64,000 nucleotides of DNA from F1-120-MAGs238 sp964484185 (GTDB taxonomy: Bacteria; Planctomycetota; Phycisphaerae; Phycisphaerales; UBA1924). Where the stretch lies: positions 21,194-85,193 of the forward strand of contig CAZAEQ010000017.1 of NCBI GenBank assembly GCA_964484185.1, read 5' to 3'. The notes beneath the pieces were generated by a model that had not been told where the DNA came from, ran no database searches, and saw only the letters and a list, made by a program, of their open reading frames with translations. Made by a program: the position numbers and the translations under genes. Of this stretch, positions 26,328 through 35,156 are shown piece by piece. Each line of letters opens with the position of its first letter. Within the stretch, counting starts at the first letter, position 1.

Positions 26328-27290
26328 GTGGTTCCAACGCGTGGCTCCGATGTTTCGGCCACCGCGGCAGGAGAGAGAGGGTTGAAGAGTGATCTTCAAC
26401 TTTACCTGCGCGAGGTCCAGAAAGTTGCCCTGCTTACTCCAGAGGAGGAGCGGGAACTTGGGTGGAAAATTATCAACGAAAACTGCCCGGTTTCGCGCGA
26501 GCGAATGATCCGGGCCAATCTGCGCCTTGTTGTCGCGATTGCCAAGAACTACACCAACAGAGGTTTGTCGCTTCAAGATCTGATTGAAGAAGGCAATATC
26601 GGTCTGTTGCGTGGCGTCGAGGGTTTTGATCCTGCACAGGGCGCCCGCTTCAGCACCTACGCGAGTTGGTGGATTAAGCAGGCCTGCAAGCGAGCGCTGA
26701 TCAATGCGTCGCAGCCGGTTCATATTCCAGCCTACATGGTGGAATTGATCGCCAAGTGGAAGGTCGCGTATCGCAAGCTTGAAGCGGAACTGGGCTATCC
26801 CCCGCCGCTGACTGAGCTTGCGAAGGCGATGGACCTGCCGCTGAAGAAGGTGCGAATCATCCGTCGCGCTGTGAAAGCATTCCAGTCGAGCATGCAGGAG
26901 AACGAAGGTTCTTTGATGCAGCTTGGTGAACTGGTGTCAGATGGCCGCAGCGGCGGCCCTGGCGAATCAATGCTCCGCACAGAAGAACTTGCGATTCTTC
27001 GTCGTCTGCTTGAGACGATTGATGATCGCGAAGGACAGATCCTGCGGTTGCGATTTGGACTCGATGGCACCGAGCCGCTGACTTTGAAGGAAGTCGCGGA
27101 TGAAATGGGCCTCAGCCGTGAACGCGTCCGTCAGATTGTTGACGAGGCGTTGACCAAGCTGAACACCCGCATCTCTGATGAGATTCCCAGCCAGTTCTTC
27201 CGCCGCGATATGGCTGCGGCGAATGATGTTGAAGGCGAAGATGAGAAGGATGAAGGATTCCGGTCTGAAGAATCCGCTCGGTTTCGCTGA
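26328..27290 (+). CDS. Sigma-70 family RNA polymerase sigma factor (group 1/2)
   Basis: About 320 residues. Region 1.2 is SDLQLYLREVQKVALLTPEEE. Region 2 follows with RMIRANLRLVVAIAKNYTNRGLS, LIEEGNIGLLRGVEGFDP and FSTYASWWIKQACKRAL. Region 3 is in HIPAYMVELIAKW, and region 4 has LRFGLDG, LTLKEVADEMGLSRERVRQI and EALTKLNTR. All DNA-recognition regions of a housekeeping-type sigma are present but the long 1.1 region of RpoD is not, so it is group 2 or a short primary sigma. GTG 26328 is chosen because GGAAGG at 26311-26316 precedes it and similarity starts there. An acidic tail (VEGEDEKDEGF) ends the protein. Confidence 0.9.
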   Translation: MVPTRGSDVSATAAGERGLKSDLQLYLREVQKVALLTPEEERELGWKIINENCPVSRERMIRANLRLVVAIAKNYTNRGLSLQDLIEEGNIGLLRGVEGFDPAQGARFSTYASWWIKQACKRALINASQPVHIPAYMVELIAKWKVAYRKLEAELGYPPPLTELAKAMDLPLKKVRIIRRAVKAFQSSMQENEGSLMQLGELVSDGRSGGPGESMLRTEELAILRRLLETIDDREGQILRLRFGLDGTEPLTLKEVADEMGLSRERVRQIVDEALTKLNTRISDEIPSQFFRRDMAAANDVEGEDEKDEGFRSEESARFR

Positions 27291-27310
27291 ATAGTTTGAA
27301 TTCATTTCAA

Positions 27311-27346
27311 CAACGCCCGCGATTATCGTGGGCGTTGTTTGTTTTT
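27311..27346 (+). terminator. Rho-independent terminator after the sigma factor
   Basis: The stem CAACGCCCGCGA with TCGTGGGCGTTG (one G-T pair) around TTA is followed by TTTGTTTTT. Confidence 0.88.
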
Positions 27347-27351
27347 GGGCT

Positions 27352-28485
27352 TTATTTCACGCGCAAATCAACGACGACCGGCAGGTGATCGGAGGCGTAG
27401 CCTGCGGGGTAGGGCATGGTGTCCCAGTCTCCCTTTGCCGCTTTGACTGGTGTTCCCAGGATGAAACGTGTTTCTGTGACGACATCGGCGCTCAGGCTTG
27501 GAGTCATGAAAATGTTGTCGATGGAGCGGCCGGACATGTGGGTGAACCACTTTGGTTCTTTCTTGCGATCGGCGAATACGTCGATGAGGCCGCCGGTGAT
27601 GTAGGTTTGAAAGGATTCATCGGTAGGCTGGGCGTTGAAGTCGCCGACCACCGCGATCTGGCGATCTTTGTCTGCTTTTAATTCTTCGCTGACGAGCTTG
27701 GAAATGAACTGCGCTTCGGCCGTGCGCCAGTAGCCAAATTCGCGGCCAGCTTTGTGGTGCATGACAAAGAGAGTCAGTTCGTAAGGTTTGCCGCCGGTCT
27801 TGTCGGCGGGGACGGTGACAACGACGTGAAGGGGTGAACGTTTGAGATCCAGAGGCGTTCCCGCCTTGATGCGCTCGGCAGAGTTGTCAACGTGGTGGAC
27901 ACCTTCGAGCTTTGCGTGCAGCCAGTTCTTTTCCTGGGAAAGTGGAAAGCGCGAGAGAACGCTCTGTTCTATGCCGCGGCCGTCGCCAGCATCGAGAGAA
28001 GAGATGTAGGTGTAGCCCAGGTCCTTGAGATAGAGGTCGCGGAATTCTGTGAGGGCTTCTTTGGATTCGATTTCGACAAGGGCCAGGACATCTGCGTTGA
28101 CTTTGCGGATTGCTTCCGCGGCGGCGGCGCAGTGTTCCTTTGGCTTCTCATCAGTCACTTTTGATTTGCCATCAGCGCGGGCATCGAAGAGATTTTCGAT
28201 GTTGTATACCGCGAGACGGATCGCGCCTGCGGGTTTGGCGATTGGCTCCTTCGAGCCCAGGCGGTTGGCTGAGTCGTCGGCTGGTGCGGTCTTTGCAGTA
28301 GTAGGAGAAGTCGCCGTTTTCGCGGCGGGCTGCTGGGTCGCGGGTTGTGTGGCTGGTTGATTGGCCGCGGGAGCAGTCGATTTGGCAGGTTCTTTGGGCG
28401 CTGAAGGTTGAGTTTCTTTGTCGCAGCCTGAGAGACAAAGAGCGGTAGCGAGCAGGAGCGATGCGGGAATTGAGGAATGGGGCAT
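27352..28485 (-). CDS. Endonuclease/exonuclease/phosphatase family lipoprotein
   Basis: A 377-residue exported protein. The signal MPHSSIPASLLLATALCLSGC ends in a lipobox; a low-complexity Ala/Pro/Thr/Lys linker runs to about residue 85. The EEP fold then shows VYNIENLFDA, VLALVEIES (the metal-binding glutamate), FVMHHKAG (catalytic histidine region), VVGDFNAQPTDES and ASDHLPVVVDL, which together complete the Mg-dependent phosphodiesterase site. The substrate could be DNA, a phospholipid or an inositol phosphate. Start 28485 is preferred for the signal peptide. It shares the divergent spacer with ispH. Confidence 0.82.
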   Translation of the reverse strand: MPHSSIPASLLLATALCLSGCDKETQPSAPKEPAKSTAPAANQPATQPATQQPAAKTATSPTTAKTAPADDSANRLGSKEPIAKPAGAIRLAVYNIENLFDARADGKSKVTDEKPKEHCAAAAEAIRKVNADVLALVEIESKEALTEFRDLYLKDLGYTYISSLDAGDGRGIEQSVLSRFPLSQEKNWLHAKLEGVHHVDNSAERIKAGTPLDLKRSPLHVVVTVPADKTGGKPYELTLFVMHHKAGREFGYWRTAEAQFISKLVSEELKADKDRQIAVVGDFNAQPTDESFQTYITGGLIDVFADRKKEPKWFTHMSGRSIDNIFMTPSLSADVVTETRFILGTPVKAAKGDWDTMPYPAGYASDHLPVVVDLRVK

Positions 28486-28602
28486 GCATCTAGGGTAGCA
28501 GGCGGGAGGATGGATTTGGATGCGATGGCGAACCGGAAACGCCGGTTTTCGTAGTGCGTCTGGGGCCGCGGCAACCGAGCGTACAATGAGGCACGAAACT
28601 GC

Positions 28603-29643
28603 ATGAAAATCATTCTTGCTAATCCCCGCGGCTTCTGTGCTGGCGTCCGCATGGCGGTCGATGTTGTCGACCAGGTTGTGGAGTTGTTTCCGGGGCAGGC
28701 GATTTTTGTGTATCACGAGATCGTGCACAACAAGCATGTGGTGGGGCGGCTCCGCAATGATGGTGTGGTGTTTGTTGATGATCTGGATGAGGTTCCTGAG
28801 GGGTCGATCGTGGTGTTCTCAGCGCATGGCGTGAGCCCGGCGATTCGTGAACAGGCGCGGCAACGGCGGCTGAATGCGATTGATGCGACGTGTCCGCTTG
28901 TGACCAAGGTGCATTCAGAGGCAATCCGGTATTCCAAGCAGGGATATCAGATTTTGCTGGTGGGGCATAAGAATCATCAGGAAGTTATTGGTACGAGCGG
29001 CGAGGCTCCGGATGTGACGCAGGTGGTGGAATCGCCTGCGGATATTGCCAGCCTGAAGATTCACGATGCGAGCAAGCTGGTATATCTGACGCAGACGACG
29101 CTTTCGACGGATGATGCGCAGGTGATTATCGATGCGCTGAAGCGAGCGTTTCCGTTGATCAAAGATCCGCCAGGATCGGACATTTGTTATGCGACGACGA
29201 ATCGGCAGCACGCGGTGCGGCAGCTTTCGCCGGAGTGTGATCTTGTGCTGGTAGTGGGTTCAAAGAACTCGTCGAACTCAGTACGGTTGACAGAGATTTC
29301 GCAGAATGTCGGCACGCCGGCGCGGCTGCTGGATGATGCGAGCGAGATTGACTGGGCGTGGTTTGCGAGCGGCCAGGAAGTTGTGCTGGTGACTGCGGGG
29401 GCATCTGCGCCGGAGGACTTGGTGGCGGAGGTCTGCCGCGTATTGCTGGCGAAGTTTGGCGGCGAGCTTGAGCAGCGGAATCTTGTTGAGGAAGATATCG
29501 AGTTTAATCTGCCGATGGGGCTGCGTAAGGCGATGATCGAGCGCGGAGTGCCCGGCGAAAATAAGAGGATCAAAGTTTCTACACCTGTTCTGACACCCGA
29601 GCGATACGGCGCTGTGCCGCTGACGATCAGTGCCAAGCCTTGA
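28603..29643 (+). CDS. ispH: 4-hydroxy-3-methylbut-2-enyl diphosphate reductase IspH
   Basis: A 346-residue Fe-S enzyme that makes IPP and DMAPP in the last step of the MEP isoprenoid pathway. The three cluster cysteines are at 12 (NPRGFCAGV), 97 (IDATCPLV) and 195 (DICYATTNRQ). FVYHEIVHNKHVV, FSAHGVSP and LVGHKNHQEVIGTSGE are family landmarks with the substrate-binding histidines, and TAGASAPEDLV is close to the end. It is ten bases upstream of rlmN, probably in one operon. The isoprenoids feed undecaprenyl phosphate used by MraY and the polyprenyl transferases here. Confidence 0.96.
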   Translation: MKIILANPRGFCAGVRMAVDVVDQVVELFPGQAIFVYHEIVHNKHVVGRLRNDGVVFVDDLDEVPEGSIVVFSAHGVSPAIREQARQRRLNAIDATCPLVTKVHSEAIRYSKQGYQILLVGHKNHQEVIGTSGEAPDVTQVVESPADIASLKIHDASKLVYLTQTTLSTDDAQVIIDALKRAFPLIKDPPGSDICYATTNRQHAVRQLSPECDLVLVVGSKNSSNSVRLTEISQNVGTPARLLDDASEIDWAWFASGQEVVLVTAGASAPEDLVAEVCRVLLAKFGGELEQRNLVEEDIEFNLPMGLRKAMIERGVPGENKRIKVSTPVLTPERYGAVPLTISAKP

Positions 29644-29652
29644 AATGACACA

Positions 29653-30795
29653 ATGAAAAACCCTGACAATCACATTTTCGATCAGACACCAGAGAGCATG
29701 GCCATTTGGGCAGAGAAGGTTGGGATGCCCAAATTCCGGGCCGACCAGATTCTTGAGTGGATATATCAGAAGGATGTGATTGATCCGGCGGGGATGTCGA
29801 ATTTGTCGAAGCTTGATCGTCAGAAGCTCAACGATTCGTTTACGTTTCTCTCTGGTCGCACGATTCAGGAACTGGAAGCGACGGATGGAACTAGGAAGCT
29901 GCTGGTTGAGTGGGACGATGGGAATACGCTGCCGCAGAGTGAGGCGTTTATGTCGCTTCCGATTGCGGGGCAGATTGAAGCGGGCGATGCATCGCGGCAG
30001 ACTGAGTGCGTGATGATTCCGGTGGAGGATCGCAAGACAGCGTGTATTTCGTCGCAAGTTGGTTGCCCGGTTGGATGTCGGTTTTGTGCATCAGGGCTGA
30101 CGGGGCTTGATGCGAATCTTTCGGCGGGGCGGATTGTGGAGCAGGTGTGGCGGCTGGGGCGGTTGCCGAATATCAAACGCATTACAAACGTCGTGTTCAT
30201 GGGGATGGGCGAGCCGCTGTCTAACTTCGACAACGTAACGCGGGCCATTCGCACGATGTCGGGCTTGTGGGCTCTGGGAATCTCGGCACGCAAAATTACG
30301 ATTTCGACAGTCGGACTTCCCAAGTTCATCGATCGGTTGGCGAACGAATTTGAACTTCCGGTGACGCTCGCACTTTCGCTGCATGCGCCGAATGATGAGA
30401 TTCGGCGGAAGCTGATTCCGTGGGCGGAGTTTTGCACGATTGAGGATTTGCTCAAGAGTTGCCAGCGCTGGTTTGAGAAGACTGGCCGCGAAATTACGCT
30501 GGAATACACACTTCTTCGTGGCGTGAATGATCGGCCGGAACATGCACGCGAGCTGGTTGAGGTGTGCAAGAACATCCGCGCCAACGTCAACCTGATTCGC
30601 TACAACGAAGTTGAAGGGTTGCCATTCCAGCGTCCGAAGGATGATGATGTCCGCAAGTTCCAGGATTTCTTGAAGTCGAAGAATGTGAATACACACATTC
30701 GGTCGAGCCGTGGGCGCGATATCAAGGCGGCGTGCGGGCAGCTGCGGCATGAGAACAAGTCGAAGAAGGCGGTCGGCAGCGAGGCTGGGGCGTGA
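29653..30795 (+). CDS. rlmN: Dual-specificity RNA methyltransferase RlmN
   Basis: A 380-residue radical-SAM enzyme methylating C2 of A2503 in 23S rRNA and A37 in some tRNAs. The cluster motif CxxxCxxC is at 138, 142 and 145 (VGCPVGCRFCASG). VVFMGMGEPLSNFDNV, KITISTVG, LALSLHAPNDEIRRKLIP, TLLRGVNDRPEH and GRDIKAACGQL complete the family, with the last supplying the second catalytic cysteine. The start MKNPDNHIFDQT lies ten bases after ispH. The stop overlaps the next start (GTGA). Confidence 0.95.
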   Translation: MKNPDNHIFDQTPESMAIWAEKVGMPKFRADQILEWIYQKDVIDPAGMSNLSKLDRQKLNDSFTFLSGRTIQELEATDGTRKLLVEWDDGNTLPQSEAFMSLPIAGQIEAGDASRQTECVMIPVEDRKTACISSQVGCPVGCRFCASGLTGLDANLSAGRIVEQVWRLGRLPNIKRITNVVFMGMGEPLSNFDNVTRAIRTMSGLWALGISARKITISTVGLPKFIDRLANEFELPVTLALSLHAPNDEIRRKLIPWAEFCTIEDLLKSCQRWFEKTGREITLEYTLLRGVNDRPEHARELVEVCKNIRANVNLIRYNEVEGLPFQRPKDDDVRKFQDFLKSKNVNTHIRSSRGRDIKAACGQLRHENKSKKAVGSEAGA

Positions 30796-31568
30796 ACCCG
30801 CCGCTGGGCGACAGGTCGGGAATGCTTGGGGCCTCGGTGCCATCGGGGGATTGGCTGGTTGATTTCGAGCCGTTCTCGTGGCAGCACGTGGCCTCGTCGA
30901 GCTTTTTTCTTGGGATCATTGCGGTACTCATTGTGCTTGGACTGCGCTGGCGTGGCACCATTCGCGAGCGTCGATTGCGACTAACTTGGGGATTCATCGC
31001 GCTGGCAACGCAGACGTTTGAGTTGTATTGGTGGTGTCGGCCAGGGTTCTATCAGGCGCATATCAGCCTTCCAATTCACATGTGCGACCTCGCCGCGTGG
31101 TTTGCGGTTTTCTGCCTGCTGACTGATGCAAGATTGATGCAGATGTTGTTGTTCTACATCGGAATTTTTCTCTCATCGATGGCGTTCTTTACGCCGGTGC
31201 TGGAGGCTGGCGAGGGAATGAGCACGATGCGGTATTGGCTGTTTTTTATTGGCCATACGCACATTGTGGGGGCAGGGCTGTATTCCGTGGTGGTTCGCGG
31301 GTATCGCCCGACGTGGCGAGATTTTTTCCTTGTCGTCGGGCTCGGCGTCAACTACGTAGTCATCGTGACGTTCTTGAACGCGTGGCTGCACCCTGATGCG
31401 AACTACGGATTTCTTGGCAGTCGAGACAGGCAGCCTGGCGTCATACTTCTGCTGGGGTCGTATCCCATGCGAGTGGTCTGGATGTCGCTGATTGTGACCA
31501 CGCTCTTTGCGATTGCGACGCTGGTCTGCCGACGTCGCGCTACGGCATCACAGCCGCAACCCTCCTAA
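30792..31568 (+). CDS. YwaF/TIGR02206-like integral membrane protein
   Basis: A 258-residue protein with about seven membrane helices. QAHISLPIHMCDLAAWFAV, YIGIFLSSMAFFTP, FIGHTHIVGAGLYSV and YVVIVTFLNAWLHPDANYGFL place it in the YwaF (TIGR02206) family, whose function is unknown. Conserved histidines within helices could bind metal or protons. GTG 30792 overlaps the rlmN stop by four bases, so it is translated from the same message. Confidence 0.75.
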   Translation: MNPPLGDRSGMLGASVPSGDWLVDFEPFSWQHVASSSFFLGIIAVLIVLGLRWRGTIRERRLRLTWGFIALATQTFELYWWCRPGFYQAHISLPIHMCDLAAWFAVFCLLTDARLMQMLLFYIGIFLSSMAFFTPVLEAGEGMSTMRYWLFFIGHTHIVGAGLYSVVVRGYRPTWRDFFLVVGLGVNYVVIVTFLNAWLHPDANYGFLGSRDRQPGVILLLGSYPMRVVWMSLIVTTLFAIATLVCRRRATASQPQPS

Positions 31569-31577
31569 CCTCCAGCG

Positions 31578-32714
31578 ATGATATTGCTCTGCCTCGCGCT
31601 CATCGCAATTTCGCTTGCAATTTCCCTTCCCGCGACGTTCCTTATGCGTGAACTGGGACATCGCATGAATGCGCTTGATTCGGCGGGTGTTGCGGGGCAG
31701 TTGAAAGACACCCGGCGCAAAATCCCCAATCTCGGTGGCGTGGCGATCTTCTTCGGCATCGCTATTCCGATGTTCGCGGGACTTGTGCTGGCAAAAGTTG
31801 GTGTGCCGGACGCGCTGCTAAAAGCTGTGCCGCTGCTGGAGCAGCATTTGCCCGGACTTCTGGATAAGTCGCGTGATGCGATGGTGTTACTGAGTGGACT
31901 CGCGGCGTTGCATGTCTTGGGCGTCCTGGATGACCGGCGTCCGATGGGACCGTTTATCAAACTTGCGATCATGGCGGCGATCTCGCTCGCCGTGATCTGG
32001 TTCACTGATTCTCGATTGCTCACGATGCTTGACAGCCACGTTGGCGGACCGTGGGCATCGACGCTGGTCACGCTGGTCTGGTTTCTCATAATCATTAATG
32101 CGATGAACTTCATGGACAACATGGATGGGTTGTCTGGCGGCGTTGGCGCGATTGCGGCCGCGTTGTTTCTAGTTGCGACCATTGTGCATGGGCAGTGGTT
32201 TGTCGCCGCGTGTCTTGCACTGCTGGTTGGCAGCTTGATGGGCTTCCTGCATTACAACTTTCCAAAAGGGAAGGGTGCGAGTATTTTCATGGGCGATGGC
32301 GGCAGCCTTGTCGTGGGATTTCTATTGGCGTTTTTGACGACACGCACGACGTATGTTGCTGATTCGGCGGTACATCCTTCGGCGTGGTACGGTGTGTTTA
32401 TGCCGCTGATTGTGCTCGCGATACCGCTTTATGACTTTTGCAGCGTCGTGACGATTCGCCTGTCGCAGGGCAGGTCGCCGTTTGTCGGTGATCTTCAGCA
32501 TTTTTCGCATCGGCTCGTCAAGCTTGGATTGTCAAAGCGTGCGGCGGTATTGGTGATTTACGGATTCACCGCGATAACAGGTGTTGCGGGCGTATCGCTC
32601 GCATCGCTGGCGCCGTGGCAGGCGATTCTGGTTGCGGTTCAGGTGCTGTTACTGCTTGGAGTGCTCGCGGCGTTTGAACGCGCACATGCTGTGAATGCAG
32701 GTGCCCGCACATGA
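31578..32714 (+). CDS. WecA/TagO-like polyprenyl-phosphate sugar-1-phosphate transferase
   Basis: A 378-residue membrane enzyme of the MraY/WecA family with about 11 helices. LKDTRRKIPNLGGVAIFFG, LGVLDDRRPMGPFIKL (the Asp-Asp pair) and NFMDNMDGLSGGVGAIAA are the catalytic loops. FMGDGGSLVVGFLLA replaces the GDTGS of MraY. It lacks the PIHHHF motif of MraY, so it should use a UDP-HexNAc rather than UDP-MurNAc-pentapeptide, starting a surface glycan on undecaprenyl phosphate. A histidine-containing GDLQHFSHRLVKLG segment is typical of the TagO/WecA branch. The stop overlaps the ligase gene start (ATGA). Confidence 0.88.
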   Translation: MILLCLALIAISLAISLPATFLMRELGHRMNALDSAGVAGQLKDTRRKIPNLGGVAIFFGIAIPMFAGLVLAKVGVPDALLKAVPLLEQHLPGLLDKSRDAMVLLSGLAALHVLGVLDDRRPMGPFIKLAIMAAISLAVIWFTDSRLLTMLDSHVGGPWASTLVTLVWFLIIINAMNFMDNMDGLSGGVGAIAAALFLVATIVHGQWFVAACLALLVGSLMGFLHYNFPKGKGASIFMGDGGSLVVGFLLAFLTTRTTYVADSAVHPSAWYGVFMPLIVLAIPLYDFCSVVTIRLSQGRSPFVGDLQHFSHRLVKLGLSKRAAVLVIYGFTAITGVAGVSLASLAPWQAILVAVQVLLLLGVLAAFERAHAVNAGART

Positions 32715-35011
32715 CAGAGTCAGGGGCAATCTCCGTGACACGGCCTGCGGGCTCGACTGAGACCTGGGCATTTTCGATCGTGCTTTCGGCGGCGAGCTTG
32801 CGTCTCTTGAGTTCGTTCGACCCATTTCCGTATTGGGGCGGCGATCCATTGGTTCGATTCGCGCCGCTGGTAGGGATCGGTCCTGGCATGTCTGGCGTGC
32901 TGGACAGTGTCACTCTTGCGAGTGCGGCGTTGGCGGTCTTTACATCGAGCCGGCGCGGCGTTGGTGTCTCCTGGATCTATGTGTTACTCTGGAGCATCGG
33001 AGCACTCGCGGCGTTTGCTCACATTGGTCTTAGTGCGAGCCTGACGATTCAGCACGCGTTGATCGGGCTTCCGTGGGCAGCTGCACTTGCCGCGGGACTT
33101 GCTGTGCATGTGCTTTCGCAGGATGCTCGCAACCGCCGCATGGTGATCGCGGTGTTTGCGGGGCTCGTGGCGATCCTTACATGCAAAGCAGTGGTGCAGG
33201 TGTATATAGAACACCCTGCGTTGCTTGAGGCGTTTAAGCACGATCGACTTGCGATATTCGCCGAGAACGGGTGGTCACCAGATTCCAGTATGGCTCGCTC
33301 GTATGAGCGTCGACTCAGCCACGCTGAAGCAACGGGCTGGATCGGACTGGCGAATCCGTTTGCAACGTTCGCGGCGATTGCTGCGACAGTCGGGTTTGCC
33401 GGGATGCTTTTTCCACTTCAGCGATCACTGCGCGATCGCGCGCCTTGGATTGTGCTCTTTGCCGCTGGCGTGTTTTCGACGTATCTCGCCGGTGCAAAAG
33501 GCGGATTGGCATCGCTTGCCCTTGGCGTGTTTCTGCTTTTTATCGCTCGTTGTATTCCGCGCTTGAAGAAGGCGGGGCCCGTGATTGGATTCGCGGTTCC
33601 ATTCCTCGTATTGACTGCGGTTGCCGCACGCGGAATTGTTGGTGAACGAATCGGTGAACTCTCAATTCTCTTCCGTTCCATGTACGCTGAAGCGGCGCTC
33701 AGAATTTTTTCACAGAATCCGATCGGTGGAGTTGGCCCGGCAGGTTTCAAGGATGCGTATCTACTCGCGAAGAACCCACTGAACCCTGAGGAAGTGTCCA
33801 GCCCGCACAGCGTGTTCCTCGATTATCTTGCGACTCTTGGAGTCGGCGGAATCGCGTGGATTGTTCTGTTACTGCTGTTCTGCATCGCCGCGGGCAAGTC
33901 TCTTTTCTCCGCATCTGACTCTTCCGCAAACGCTACTGAGACAATCGATCCCGTCACTCGCGATGATTGTCGACGCGCGATCGCAATTCTCACAATTCCA
34001 ACGCTTCTCGCGGCGTGGCTTGAGACTTCAATGGCCACACCTGAGGGCCTGCTCGTGAGAGTGGGGGGGCTGGTCGTTGCCGCGGTTGTCGTCGTGATAT
34101 TTCTGAAGAACATGCTCTCTGAGCGGCTGATCGCCGCGGCTTGTGGCGCGGGCGCGTTGGTTGCGATTGCACACGGACAGATTGAATTGACGCCGATCCT
34201 GCCGCAGACGGTGTTGCTTTTTGCGATTCTGCTCGCGGCGAATCCAAGTGTGCTCGGCCACAAGGCGTTTTCGCTGGAGCGCCTGAGCCTGCTCGCGATC
34301 CCTGTTGCTCTAGGCGCTGCCTGCACGGTTGTCGTGTCGACAACGTTGATCCAATGGCAGACATATATGGGCAGTGCTGCTAAAGCCATTGAACCCATCA
34401 GCACGATCAGGCAATTGCTCGCGATGGCACCGACTGATTCGCGGGCATTGACAGAGGCCGCGGCGGTTGCTTCTGAAAGCGCAGGACATTCGGTTACGCC
34501 CCAAGTCGCGGCGATTGAATCCGCATTGAATTCCATCGCCGGTCGGGCGGTCGATCAGGCGACGGCGGAACTGGATGCAGCTGTATTGACCAGCAACGGT
34601 GATCCGGCCACGCTTCGGGCTGCCTCGCAGTTCTATCTTCAGACAGCGGGCAAAGACGGTGCGAGGAGCTTCCGTGCAGAGGAGTTTGCCAAGCTGGCGA
34701 CCATGAGCAAGCTGAGCAAGGCAACATCGTTCGCATGGGCAGGGACGATTGAGCGAGGGCTGTTTGACCAGGATAAGAAGCAAACTCGACTGGCAGCGTC
34801 AAGAGATGCATATGCCCAGGCTGCCGCGCTTGATCCATACAGCCTGCCACCGGTGTTAAAGCTGGTCGAGCTTTCGCAAGCGATGAACGATGCAGCCAGC
34901 GCGAAGAAGTGGGCGCTGAAAGCGATTGAGCTTCATGCATTGATGCGACTCGACCCGCTCAAGGGGCTTTCAGATGAACAGCTCAAGTTGATGCAAAAGC
35001 TTGCAAATTGA
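32711..35011 (+). CDS. O-antigen ligase-like membrane protein with a C-terminal helical repeat region
   Basis: A 766-residue protein. About 12 helices over residues 20-580 include the Wzy_C/WaaL-type periplasmic loop FSTYLAGAKGGLASLALG, NPIGGVGPAGFKDAYLLAKN and SSPHSVFLDYLATLGVGGIAW, a set of landmarks of O-antigen ligases and polymerases. The last 190 residues are soluble and helical, TPR-like (FAKLATMSKLSKA, AASRDAYAQAAALDPYSLPPV). It probably joins or polymerises the lipid-linked glycan begun by the preceding gene, with which it overlaps by four bases. Whether it acts on lipid A or on protein cannot be told. Confidence 0.8.
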   Translation: MTESGAISVTRPAGSTETWAFSIVLSAASLRLLSSFDPFPYWGGDPLVRFAPLVGIGPGMSGVLDSVTLASAALAVFTSSRRGVGVSWIYVLLWSIGALAAFAHIGLSASLTIQHALIGLPWAAALAAGLAVHVLSQDARNRRMVIAVFAGLVAILTCKAVVQVYIEHPALLEAFKHDRLAIFAENGWSPDSSMARSYERRLSHAEATGWIGLANPFATFAAIAATVGFAGMLFPLQRSLRDRAPWIVLFAAGVFSTYLAGAKGGLASLALGVFLLFIARCIPRLKKAGPVIGFAVPFLVLTAVAARGIVGERIGELSILFRSMYAEAALRIFSQNPIGGVGPAGFKDAYLLAKNPLNPEEVSSPHSVFLDYLATLGVGGIAWIVLLLLFCIAAGKSLFSASDSSANATETIDPVTRDDCRRAIAILTIPTLLAAWLETSMATPEGLLVRVGGLVVAAVVVVIFLKNMLSERLIAAACGAGALVAIAHGQIELTPILPQTVLLFAILLAANPSVLGHKAFSLERLSLLAIPVALGAACTVVVSTTLIQWQTYMGSAAKAIEPISTIRQLLAMAPTDSRALTEAAAVASESAGHSVTPQVAAIESALNSIAGRAVDQATAELDAAVLTSNGDPATLRAASQFYLQTAGKDGARSFRAEEFAKLATMSKLSKATSFAWAGTIERGLFDQDKKQTRLAASRDAYAQAAALDPYSLPPVLKLVELSQAMNDAASAKKWALKAIELHALMRLDPLKGLSDEQLKLMQKLAN

Positions 35012-35100
35012 GCAGCGTGTCAGCTGACTCTGCCACCGGAACTGACGCTTGCACGATGTCGAGGCAGTCAGAGGAGTTGGCGAGCTTGCCGAAGTGCTGG

Positions 35101-35133
35101 AAAAGAAAAGGACCCGGCACGGGCCCGGGTCCT
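35101..35133 (-). terminator. Rho-independent terminator for the 827-residue dockerin gene
   Basis: Read on the minus strand, GGACCCGGG and CCGGGTCC pair and are followed by TTTTCTTTT. The stem nearly matches the terminator at 37770-37796 behind the second dockerin gene. Confidence 0.8.
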
Positions 35134-35156
35134 GGACGCTGTATCTGGTAACTGGA